From NCBI RefSeq assembly GCF_000006565.2, contig NC_031473.1, positions 3,016,134 to 3,080,133 of the forward strand: a stretch of 64,000 nucleotides of DNA. The letters run 5' to 3'. This DNA comes from Toxoplasma gondii ME49 (Eukaryota; Apicomplexa; Conoidasida; Eucoccidiorida; Sarcocystidae). The notes under the pieces are model-generated. The model was given only the letters and a program-made list of their open reading frames with translations. It was not told where the DNA came from and searched no databases. The translations under genes and the position numbers were made by a program. Shown here piece after piece: positions 36,411 through 49,670 of the stretch; the first letter of the stretch is position 1; each line of letters starts with the position of its first letter.

Positions 36411-39051
36411 TCAGGCGGCGCAATCCTGAGTCGTCGGACCTCGTTCGCCGGGGACGGCCTTCTGCATGCGGTGGGCTTCCGCAGTCGTTAAACTCTCGTC
36501 GAGAAGAATGACAGCTGGAGGAGTAACAGATGCGGTGGTTCTCTTCGCTCTGCCGCTTCGCAGGTTCCTCAGAGACTCGCAGCCGCCTCTCTGGGATCCC
36601 GTCTCTTGGGGAGAGCCGTGGTGTGGAGCTCGCTCGAGGAAAACCTTCTGCTGAGTGAGCAGCGCCCGCGCAAGAAGAACAGAAAAGTCTCGACACAGCA
36701 GAGAGCGAAACGTCAGCGCGGACCTGCACAAAAACCGAGAAAACACGATGCTCGCGAACCACAGTCGACGAACAAAACTGAAGGTTTAATGCGCATTCAT
36801 GCAAATACAGGCGCATGCCGAAAAACATTGCCATGTACATACAGGTACGCAAATGCGCAGCATGCATCTCTGTCGAAGTGTCTTAAGAACGGCAGAAGAC
36901 GAAATCCTGGAACTCGAGCAAGAGGAGAGAGGCGACGAAGATGAACTCATGGCAGATGAGACACAGAGGAGACGCAAACGAGACAAAAAAGAGCGAACGA
37001 ACTCTCAAGAGGCTTCACACGCAGCTGGAACACGAGAGGCGCGAGACGGGGCTGAGTCGAAAACGCAAACGAAATGGCAAGAAAAAGGCCAGCCGAGAAG
37101 CCATACTCAAGCCTCTGCAGCTTCTTCTCGCGACTACAGCAAGACACGAACAGGCAAGAGGACGAGAAAAGCGAGAGACGCCGAGAGCCAGAAGTGAGAG
37201 GCGACTGAGGGAAAACGGAGAACAGACCACTGAGAGCAGCAGGACGCGCGGAGAGACAAGAAGAAAAAAAGGTGGACAGCGAACACTGTGTGTGTGCTAG
37301 GTTTCCTACGCTGCGCCAGGGATAGGGACTTGCGATGTTCTCTTGTCGTTTAGATAAATCGAGAAACGCATGGCAAGGCCGCAGCGTTGGACTTCAAGAC
37401 TCTACGCCACTGAGACCCTCCATTTTCTTCTGCATGAGTGTACATACACTCGAGGGAGCAGACGCGGATTTCGCGGGTGTCCGACGAGGACCGTACGGAC
37501 GCCGTAAGAAGCCACCGCCGCACAAATTCGAGCGACGGCGGCGTCGACTGCTCCTTCGTGGACAAAGAGTCGAAGAAGCGAGACGGCGTAGAGCGACGAA
37601 GCAAAAGGAGAAACCGGAAGATCTGCGAATTCCGAACGCAGAGAAGAAGAAAAAGAAGAAGAAGAAGAGGAAGAAGAAGAAGAAATGGCAGAGGCAGAAG
37701 TAGCAGAGGAAGAAGACGAAGAGGAAGACGACGAGGAAGACGAAGGCGCGAGGTATGGGAGAAGTTGTTGTGCAGACGAGATTTCTTCTTCCTCGCTGGT
37801 TGTGTGGAGATGAGGAGAGTTGTGGCGCCCTGCATGGTGCAGCTCTTCTTCTCCCTTCTCCACGCGGCTCAGCAGGAGGCCGATGGGTCCTGCGCTCTTC
37901 ATTTCCCTCCATCTTTCCTCTTTCTCTCGCTTCCTTCTCTTCGCCATCGCTCTCCTCGCCGCCTCTCTCTCTGCCTCAACAAACAACCGGTGAGGATGCT
38001 CCTTCATAGCCTCCTGCTCTCTCTCGCCTGGGGCTTCTCTCCCTTGTTCTTCCTCTGCATCTGCTCTGTCTCGCTGTTCAACCTTTCTGTCTTCTGCGAG
38101 GCTTTCGTTGACCGGTGCTTGTGGGCGAAATGCATTCCTCCCCTGGCGGACACCAGAGGCCTCCCTGGGCGGCGTCGGAGGCGAAGGCAAGCGCGCCAGC
38201 GAAAAGCGGAAGTCCGAGGGAGAGAGCAAGGCCATGCCCATCTTCTGCGTTCCAAAATCGACCGCGAGAAGCGACGAGAAGACGGCCAGCTGGGCGTCCG
38301 ACAAAGGCCGCCGCAGCGCCACAGTTCCTCCGTCCAACACAGTGTGCAGGCAGCTCAGAGGCGAGGGAGAAGGCGACGAGGAGTCAGCGGAGGACTGGAG
38401 AAAAGAGGCTGCAAAAGGGGAAGCAGATTGAAAGGGGAACAGCGAAGGAGACGAAAACGAGGGAGAGAAAGAAGACGCCAGCGAAGCTGAAGGAGCGGTA
38501 GGAACCGCCGAAGCAGCTGGAGAACGCCGACAAGGCTCGGGAGCCGCCAGAGAAGCAAAAGATCGAGTTCTGGAGTTCCTTCGAGTTCGCGTCGCCTGGT
38601 TCGCGTTGCTCCGCTCTCTCGTGGGCTCTATGGCGACGGAGGGAGACGCGCAGAGGTCGGACGGCGACGCAAGAAACGCACAGTGCAACGGACTCCAAGA
38701 GCTGAGGGCGCTTGCAGCGGCAGGACGACCTGAGGCACAAGGCAAAGACGAGGTCGGAGGAGCAGAGCGAGACGAAGAAAGCAGAGACGCGTGAGCAGGC
38801 AAGAGGCCGTAGCTTACAGCGCGGTCGCGAGAGAAAGAGACCGAGAGGGCAGCAGGCAATGGACGAGGAGAGGTTTGGCTGCGGCGACAGAGATCAGTGG
38901 ACCTCGCGTGAGACTTGAAGACGAGTGACTCGGTGAAGAAGGGGGAGAGGAAGAAGAAGCCGGAAAAGAGAAGGAAATGCATTCGGAGAGCGAGACGCAA
39001 AGGTTGGAAGAGGAGGCGTAGACGCCCAGCGGACACCCGCCAGAACGTCAT
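36411..39051 (-). CDS. RuvX/YqgF-family Holliday-junction-resolvase-like protein
   Basis: Two clear exons on the minus strand: 39051-37450 and 36647-36411, with phase-0 borders (donor GTGTAT is weak). The first contains [15 protein letters not shown], the signature of the RNase H-like YqgF/RuvX fold with its first catalytic Asp, and later [11 protein letters not shown], matching the family's second conserved strand and Gly-x-Pro-x-Asn turn. The last exon contains [16 protein letters not shown], the DER-x-TT element with the third acidic site. An acid/basic and polyserine insert (~200 residues) separates the first two motifs. The N-terminus is hydrophobic; starting at the second Met (38982) gives [16 protein letters not shown], a plausible signal peptide followed by a basic Ser-rich stretch, as in apicoplast-targeted proteins. 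Bacterial members act in pre-16S rRNA maturation or DNA repair. The region between the two exons may hide one more small exon: a candidate lies near 36850-36910. Protein is 590-610 residues, far longer than the ~140-residue bacterial enzyme. Confidence 0.7.
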
Positions 39052-40759
39052 CGTGTTTCCCTTGTACCTCTAGGAAAAGGCATGCAGGAAAAGATGAAGA
39101 TTTGTCTCTGCCAAATCCAAAGGTCAAGCTTGCCACCGCGCCACAGGTCTGTTTGTGGTTCTTTCGCCATGTCTGTAAGGCGATTCTGGGCTGGCGCTGT
39201 TTCCATCTTCATCTCCTGATTTCTCCCCGTCTGTTTTTCTCCATCTCCCTCTCCGTTGGCTTCTCTCTCTAACCCGGCCTCTGATCGTCTCTCTTCCCCT
39301 CAGTCCTCCCGCCTCTCCTGTTCCCCCTCCTGTTCCCTCCTCGTTTTTCCCAGTTCTCTCGAGGCTTCCATCTCGCTTCCCCCTTCTCGTCTGTGCCCCG
39401 TTATCATCGCGTTGTCCTCTTCTCCACTGTCGGTGTTTTCAACCGCCGCGCTCCTCGTCCTTCCTCTCGTCCTTCTTCTCGTCCTGCCCGCTGATTCTTC
39501 CTCCAGTGCTCGCAAGGCGAGCGAGGAAAACGAAGCCGGAAGGGAGGCGTCCGAAGTCGCTTCTCCGAATGCAGCGAATCGATCAGCAAGTTCCTCGTCT
39601 GATGCAGCCTGAGAGCACACAGTCGGCTACGCGTCTCGCGTTCTCGAGAGTCAACGCAGAGCTTTGGGGTTGTCAAGGCGGGCAGAGAGGAGCAGCGCAG
39701 GAGTCCCGGCGACGCAGAAGTCTGTGCATGCACTCTGGCAGCAGGTGGAGTTCTGCAGCGTCACAGAAGAAGAGAGACAGAGAGGAAAAGAGAGAACGAG
39801 AAACGCGGCGTCGATGCTGCGCCTCCAGCCGTGTCTTGATCGCAGCGAGGCTCGCGTCAGATGAGGGAGGCTTCGTCGCCTGGGGACGCATCGCAGCGAG
39901 AGCGAGTGAAGAAAAAAAGCATGTATGGAAAACGAAATCTTTCTTCCACTGAGGCGAACCTTTCTTCCGTGTGTAAACTGGGCAAGAAACCCGCGAAAAC
40001 TCGACAAGCCTCAGAGACACAGAGACATGCATGCAAGGGAGCCGCTTTTCACACGCTGTCAGGTTTAGCGTCTCCGTGGTGTTCCCAGGTGCCAGACAGA
40101 GAGACAGAGGAGGAACGGAGAAAGTTCTGGTTTTCCCTGGTTTTCTCGAATTGAAACGAAGAAAGACAAAAGGAAAGTGCTCTGGAAAGAGTGAATCGTC
40201 TCCGCAACGCGCTCGAAGAAAACTCCTGCTGTGTTGCGCCTTTTCCCTCCCGCCTGGCTAGACCTTCGCGGCGGCCGCGACTTTGCGCTTGCGGCTCTGC
40301 GCGTGTAGATTTCGAAGTTGTCCTGCCTTCGTTGGTGAAGTTCAGGCCTTTCTCGCGAGGGAAGGAGAGGCGAAAAGATTTGGGAGGTTCTCCAAGGCTT
40401 TTCGACGCTGCATCTGCAGAAAATATGCAACGGCGCGTCTGTCGACTCAACCGCAGGGGTGCTCTTCTCCCAGACTCGTTTTGAGTGGACGTCCACCTGG
40501 AAGTCGTCCCTGTCGAAACGCTTGATTCTCGATTCCATCACCGTTTTGTGTCATTTTTTCTGGTGCATGGCCCACTACTTCATGACAACGCGTAAAGTCT
40601 GCGCCACCCGCTCGCCCGCAAGACACAGAGCGTTTCTGGTTCCCGGTCTCCAGCGTTTACTTGACTCTGACCTTTTCTATATTTGCGCGCCTCCGCGTTC
40701 CTCTGCTTCGTCTCGCCTCCACCTTCCGTTGCTGCGGCTGCCTGCTCTTCTCCGCCGCC
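39052..40759. other. Divergent intergenic region, RuvX-like / GLYK-like
   Basis: 1.7 kb between two head-to-head start codons. Polypyrimidine tracts on the plus strand at 39.2-39.5 kb, mixed DNA after that. No exon with recognisable motif on either strand. Likely promoters and 5' leaders of both genes. Confidence 0.55.
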
Positions 40760-43700
40760 ATGGCAGACGCGCCTGCTGCTGCTTCTCCCTCTGCGGCTGC
40801 GCTCCCGGCAGAGCTGGACGCCCTCTTGCATGCGCTGGAGCTTGACCGTCGCGTACATCTCTCTCAGCGTCTCGACAGTTGGCTGGAGACAGAGGAGGGC
40901 AAGAACGTCGCGCGAACTCTGCAGAGCGAGGGTGATGCTGCACCCGACACCGCAGCCGCGCCGCCGCGTTTCCAGTCGCTCTGCTTCTCCGTTTTCTCGT
41001 GGATTTCTCAGCAACTCGACAAGAGGACGAAGGCCGCCAAGCAGGGAGGACGCGAAGCGCAGCCTCTCCTCGTCGCTCTCTCTGCTTCTCACGGAAGCGA
41101 CGGCGCGGCTCTGGCAGGCGCTCTAAAGGTGAGGCTCTGAAACGGTCGACAAGCGTCTTCTCTCCAACTCGAACTTACACACAAACCTCTCCTCCTGCTC
41201 TCCTTTCTAGAGGAACGCGGAGACCAGCGCGAAGCTCACGCCGCAGCCTGGCCGTATGCGCTGCTGATCTTCTCGCGAGCCACTGATTCAGGAAGACCTC
41301 GCCAGCTTGTTTCTAGAGACTGTCTCTGGAAGGTTTTGCGCGTCGCTTGGGTCGTCGCTGGGCGCTTCCGTTGACGAGCTTTTGTGCTTGGTGTTCCCTT
41401 CCTCTCCATGCGCCGCTTCTTGCACGCAGTTCCTCTTCGAGGCGGAAGGCCGCCAGACAGTCGCGCTTTCTCTCGACGCGTTCTACGCGCTGGCGGGCAA
41501 GCAAGAAAAACTCGCACAGAAACATAGCGGAAATCCTCTCCTGGAAGGCCCTGGGAATCCCGGAACTCACGAGCCTCTTTTAGCTGCATGCGTCCTCGAG
41601 AGTCTCAAGCGCAACGCCCCAGAGTGGTACGCGAACGGTGGGGCGGATTGCTTTTCCATTTGTTTTCTTCCTCGATATCTAGCTTCCAAAGTCGCTTTTG
41701 CGTCTTTTTTTTCGCCAGACGCACCAAAAACAAGCCCTCGCTGAAGAACGTCAAGTAGCGTGGAGAGGGGAGAATCCAGGAAAACGTTTTGCCGCTTCTC
41801 TCCGTCTTCGCGATTCTCTTTCTGCTCCTCCGTCTCTGTGCCTGCGTTGTTCTCTCTCGTCTCCCGCAGGTGTGATGGTGCGTCTCTCTCGTTTGCCTTT
41901 CTCCTTTCTGTTTCGGCTGACCTATGTTCCTTCTTCTTCTCGCTCGCCTCTCACACTCGCGCGACAGTGGCGGCTTCCCCGCGGGGACTTTGTCTTCTCG
42001 CCGGCTTCTCTGGGTATTTTCTGCGTCCTTTTTTGCTGCGTCGTTCCTAGAGAGGGCCCACCGGAAACGCGACTGTCCTTTTCCGAGGAAAAAGGCAAGC
42101 GAAGGCAAGACAAAAAACGACCGGAACACCAGAAGAGAAAGGGAGAAGAGAAGCGCAAGAGTGGGGAGAAAGAAAGGTCACACAGGAGAGGCAAAACGGA
42201 ACTGCAGACCATGTTTCTTATTTTTCAGCGCCGTCCAGGTGCCTGTGTACGACAAAACGCTGAACGACGGTCGGGGCGACAGGCTTTGCGTGACGGATTG
42301 GCCGAAAATTGAGACCGGAAAAATCCAGTTGATCCTCCTTGAAGGCTGGGTGCTAGGTGAGGCGTCTTCTGTTTCTGAAGTTTTCGCGTCGTGACTCTTC
42401 GTTGCGTTTTTCTCTCAGCCACCCATCGGCAGCGTCCGTCTCGCAGTTTTCTTGGATGCTCAGTGTCTGTTCTTTTCAGCTGGAGCATGTTCCTGAACTT
42501 CAAGGCGTTTATCTTTTGTATGCACTCTCCGTTCTCCCCTGCACAAGATTTACGGTCCATGTGCTCGTCCTGTTTCTTTCGCTCTTCTCTCCGTCTTTGT
42601 GTAGCTCTTTTCGCTCTTCTTTTGTACGTCTCCTCTCTTTGTCTTCTTCTTCCTCGCTCCGTCGTGTCTCTGCTTGTCTGTCTGTCTTCGTCGCTTTCGC
42701 TTTTCTCGGCATCTTCGGTGTTCGCTCCCTCGACCTCCCGAGAGAGGTGGATCGACAGGCTGTGTTTTCAGGGGGGAAAATGACCAGGGGATGCAGCCGC
42801 GTCTCCTGCAGGTCGCCGACTTGTCTCTCTCGTCTGTCGCTCGTCCGTCGAGACTTGCAGACCGCTGCATACGTAGCAGGTCTTCCGTCTCCGGTGCGTC
42901 TCGTTTTCAGAGAGTCCCCGACGTCCGACTTCCCTCGTCTCATCCGACAGTCTCCTCACTCCACGTTTCACACAGATTGTCTGTGTCTCGCAGGCTTCAA
43001 GGCCGCGGCAGAGCCGACAGCGGACGCTTTCTCGAGTTTGACGAAAGAAGAACTGGAGTGGATGAAACCAGTCAACAAGTGAGGAAAACGACTCAGAGGT
43101 AGATGCGGCGCATGCGCATGTGCGGCGCATCTGTTCAATACTCGGATGTAGGCATGTACGCGTATCAAAAAAAGCGTATTCGTACGTCCAGGGCACCAGC
43201 ATGCGTATCTGTATGTACATGCTGCTACTGCATGTAGAGGGAACCGTGCATGTACGTAGGAGAGGCGAGAGCACTGGATGAAGAGCGCATGGTGCAGAAC
43301 GCATTTTTGAGGAACCGGACGGGATGTTGCTGAAACGGATTTGCTTTTCCAGAGCTCTGCAGGAGTACAAGGCTGTCAACGCCCTTGTTGACGCGTGGAT
43401 TGTTCTCCAGGTGAGCAGAAGAGAAGAATCAACGCGTTGGGCGAGACAATACGAGGCACCGTTCTCTGACGAGTCTCGACTGCGAGTTGGCCTCCCGCGC
43501 TGCAACGTACACTCTGTGTTTGCCCCAGCATCCAATTTCTTTTTTGCAGGCAGTGGAGAGCACACAGAAGATCGATGAGTCTCTTTTCCAGACAGATATG
43601 CACCTCTCTGTCGGTGGGGTTTACATTTCATTCCTCTGTCAAGTGTGCTGTAGAGAGGGCATCTGATCGATGTCCACAGAAAAGAAACATTGGGTTTCAT

Positions 43701-45265
43701 CCCGCAGTCTGCCTGTCGGTTTTGTGCTTTCCCTTTCCTTTTCCTCTCTGCTCTCGGAGTGTCTCTCTTTTTTCTCCCTCTCTGTGCGTTTGCCCGTTGT
43801 CTTCTTTCGCCTCCCCTTCGGATTGCTCTCAGTGGCTTGGCGCAGCTTTTTCAAGGTCCGTTTCCGTGCAGCAGAGAGAGTCGCTTGGCCTGTGGCCAGA
43901 GCTGTTCGTCTCTGGATGCGCCTTTTTCAGAAATCGCAATGTTCTTTCTTGTCGTTAGGCCGACAGTCCGGAGCGCCTCGTCGAATGGCAAGTCGAGGAA
44001 AAGTAAGTAGGGCGCAGAGACGAGGTCGGAGAGACGAGGTCGCAGAGACTAGGTCGCAGAGCCGGTGGAAATTCCGAGAGCTGCGAGTGGCTTCAAAAGA
44101 CTCATAAAAGGCGGTTGTGTGCGCTCTCCTCGAAGCCTTTGATCGGCTTCGAGTCTTTGCGAAACGGTGCGAGTTGTCGTGTGATTTAAGAGGCAAAGGC
44201 CCTGCGGTCTCGCCCTGGGTACGGCCCCCTTTTGAGAGAAGGCTGCCTGTTCACCTCGAGTGTACGTACGCCAGGCGAGCTCACGAACTCGGCTATCAAG
44301 GCCTCTGCATGCGTTTTGCGCGTGTCTTTCTCCTGGGGCGCGCAGCAGTCAGACTCTCCGTTTTCAGCAAGAGAGCAAGAGGATCTACGAACATCGGGGA
44401 ACTCTTTATTTGAATTCGGACTCGCACAGGGGAGAGGCGGGAGGTCCGCTCCTGGCGTATCTGAGCTTTCGCTTCCAGACATCGTTGTCTTCCTCGTCCT
44501 TCCGACTCTCCCTTCTGTTCTCAGAGCACGCAGGCGCGCGTCTGAAGGAGAGAAGGCAGCTGAAGAGGCTTGCGCGTCTGTTGAAAAGTGAGGAGCGAAG
44601 AAAGATCTGCGCATGCAGGCAAAGTAGTTTCTTTTACGAGGAGAGTGGAGACGCCTTCCAGTCGCGCTTTGCCTGCATCTACCGAGGTGGATCAACAGTC
44701 AACCGTGTCACCGGGTCGAACCCGCAGACGGCTGGTTTCCTGTTCATCGAAAACGGTGCTCTTTTGTTGTGTGGCATTCACGGGGAAGCGCAAGAAACAA
44801 CCGCGTGTAGAAATCTCCGAATATACGCCGACCCAATGATGCACAGACATATCGGATCGGATCCTCCTGCATGTGTGCACAACAACTGCGTACATGTAAC
44901 GAGGGAGGTGAATAGAAAGGTAGATGTACGTACATACGTACGTCCAGATGGATGGCTCGGTAAGTTGGTAGATAGATAGGTACGTACATAGGTACATATA
45001 AAAAGATCGATGCATACGTGGATCAGATCTAGAGCAGGCGTCATTCCATGGATTTCATGCCCCTGCACTGGGTTCTGGAGGTTCGCGGTTCACTTTTTCG
45101 CGTTAGGGTGGCGTTGTTTCTCGCAGATTCCTTCCAACGTACAAGGCGTTTCTCCCGAGGCTGCGCGAGAACGGCCCGGACGGCGCGACAGCAGAGACGC
45201 CCGTCCTCGACATTGTTCTCGGCGAGAAGCGTCAACTCGAGAACGTGACACTGAAAGGCGCCTGA
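40760..45265 (+). CDS. D-glycerate 3-kinase family protein with degenerate P-loop
   Basis: Eight exons: 40760-41128, 41430-41626, 42229-42356, 42994-43078, 43353-43410, 43959-44002, 44525-44587 and 45127-45265. All have GT/AG borders and phases 0,2,1,2,0,2,2 that close on a 360-residue protein; start in CCGCCATGG. The order of motifs matches plant D-glycerate 3-kinase and yeast Tda10: PLLVALSASHGSDGAAL (P-loop site, residues ~104-120), VALSLDAFYALAGKQEKL, NPLLEGPGNPGTHEP, VPVYDKTLNDGRGDR, LILLEGWVLGF, VNKALQEYKAVNALVDAWIV, ERLVEWQVEEK, and FLPTYKAFLPRL near the C-terminus with LDIVLGEKRQ. GLYK phosphorylates D-glycerate to 3-phosphoglycerate with ATP. Here the G-K-T-T of the Walker A loop is replaced by D-G-A-A, the second Asp of the SIDDFY motif is Ala, and the WR pair is WQ. 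The fold is probably kept, but ATP-dependent kinase activity is doubtful. Exon 7 is the least secure. Confidence 0.85.
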
Positions 45266-47347
45266 GAAACAAAGGGAACTTAACCGACTCTTTCAAAGTC
45301 TCGTCTCCCGCGGTCTCCGACAGAGCACTTATTTTGGCCGAAAAGGCAGCGGCGCAGATGCGCGGGGAAATCAAGACGAGAAAGCAGAGCACGAAACAGA
45401 GAGAGCGGAGACGGAATAAGAGAGAAGAGAAGAAGAAGACGTTTCTTTTTGCCTGCATGCCTATGATCTATGCAAGAGGCTGGAAAGACGAGGTTCGATT
45501 GTGGGAAGTCGACAGAATCTTCGATTTAAGCGCGGCTGAAGCCTCGATTCAAACTCGAGATTGGGGGGCAGAGACGGTCTGTATGGATGCGAGGCAGGCA
45601 GCTGTCGGTTATTTTTTCTCTCAGCTCTTCTTCTTCTTCTCGCTTGCCTCGGATTCTTGTCAGAGTGTTGTCTGCCTTTTCCTCTCTCACTTGAAGTTCC
45701 TCTGGTTGACGACGGCGGAGAGATTTTCGTTTCTTCCCCTCTCGCAGCTGCTGAGACCTGCACACGAGCTGAACTCTTTCGTCTTTTTCGTTGGAACGCA
45801 TGGTAATTCATGTGATGGTCCACTTGCTGCCGATCTTCATCTGAGCGCTAGACCTTTTTCTCTGCAAAAAGGATGATCGACTTCTCTGCCTCCTCTGCTC
45901 AGCGGATCTGTCAGTCCGGTTCTCTGTCTCATGAGCTTTGCCTTATTGTGTTCTTTCCTGTGTCATTTGCGTTTTCGTCCAAAACCTACGACGGTGTGAA
46001 GTCTCTCTGTTCTCCGGGACGTTTCTTTTTTTTGCTGCTCTGCATGTGCGCGGGGTGTCAAGACACTGTGTGGGAGGGTTTGTCTCGGCGACGCCGAAAA
46101 GCGCGTTGTTTTTTCGCAGTTCTCGTTTTCTTTGACACCGGCGGGCGTCTCCGGTGAGCGAGAGTGTGATCTCGCGTTGTTCTGTCCCTTTTTTCTTCAT
46201 TTTCGATACAGCTCACATACACTTTGTCTGGAACCGGTAATGTCTTTGTCGCAAAAACAGAGTGCCAGGCAAGAAAGCTTCACGTGTCTTGCCTCTCAGC
46301 AACTCGGACTCTTGTCCCCCATCGCGACGCGATATGCGGATATGTTCGTCTCTCTCCTTCCTGTTATGGTCTCTCTTCTTCGGTCCTCGCTGCTTTCCTT
46401 TATGCGGTCTCCTTTTCTCTCTTCTTTTGTTGCTCCTTCGTTCTGTGAAGCCACGAACAGCCGCTGTTCCTGCGTCTCCGTTCTCGACTTTTTCTCTTTC
46501 TTCTCTCTTGCACAGTGTCTCCTTTTCCGCGTTCAGCTACACACCGGGAAGGAAGGAAAACCGAACAAGCGAAGGTAGCCCTCAGCAGCTACACAGCTGA
46601 AGATTGTCTTCACATTCGTCGTCGAAAAGTCAAAGAAAACAGTCTTCCGAAGTTCCCTGTCACTCGAAGAAGGCAGCTGGGCAGCGAGAAGCACAGTGCA
46701 CACGCATGCCTCAGAAACCTCTCAATATGCCTTCTTCCTTTCCTCTCGGCTGGCACCTTTGGCCGCTATCCCGCATAGAAACAGAGACGCAGAAAGCGCA
46801 TGAAAACGGCACTGTTCCTTCAACTGAACAGTGCAAAGAGACAATGCGAGCAGCCCTCTTCAGGTGTCTTTCCACCGCGCGCTGCAGCTGAGGCAGTGCA
46901 TTTGATCTCCCGTCAGGCTCAGGGGAAAAATACGAAGCTTCTTCGACAGGGTGTTACGCCACCGCGACAAGCTTCTTTCCATCTGTCGACTGCGTTCTCC
47001 TTCCCCTTCTGGCATTCGCTGGGTGTACTGGCAGGAAAATGAAGTCGAGACCCAAAGTTCTTCAAGCTGTGTCGCCATGTCTCCCTGAATCTCTCTCTTC
47101 CTGGAGTTCCCTCAAAAGTGTATGTGTCTCTTCCATGCCGTCTTCCCCTCTCCTGCTGTCTCCTTTTGAAATCGAGTAAAGACTGTGGCCGAAACGAAGG
47201 TTTCCTTCCACCTCTCCTGAGGTCGAGTTCTCGCACAGGCGCTTTCGCCTTCTTCACGGACTTCCGTTCTCACGTCTCCTGCACATCTTCTTCAGCTCTT
47301 CTCACACATCATTCCACGTCGATCTTCCTCTTCGAGATCATTCCAAC
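45266..47347. other. Convergent intergenic region, GLYK-like / TAF12-like
   Basis: About 2.1 kb between facing stop codons, so both 3' UTRs should be here. CT-rich on the plus strand with many T-runs. Several 80-150-residue open frames on the plus strand give Ser/Phe/Leu-rich translations without motif or splice logic. I see no further gene. Confidence 0.55.

Positions 47348-49670
<2,323 letters not shown>

Noticed and set aside
41307..41429. Longer upstream reading of the second GLYK-like exon
   Set aside because: The frame is open upstream of 41430, but the acceptor at 41428-41429 restores the exact family spacing between the P-loop helix and the SLD-x-FY strand; the longer form inserts ~40 unrelated residues.
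43560..43630. Possible GLYK-like exon reading AVESTQKIDESLFQ
   Set aside because: It has a good acceptor and phase but no usable donor and no family match; the exon at 43959 supplies the expected S-P-E-x-x-x-E-W motif in the same phase.
44705..44735. tRNA-like T-arm (GGGTTCGACCC on the minus strand)
   Set aside because: Only the T-loop-like hairpin is present; no acceptor, D or anticodon arms could be paired around it, and it lies in an intron.
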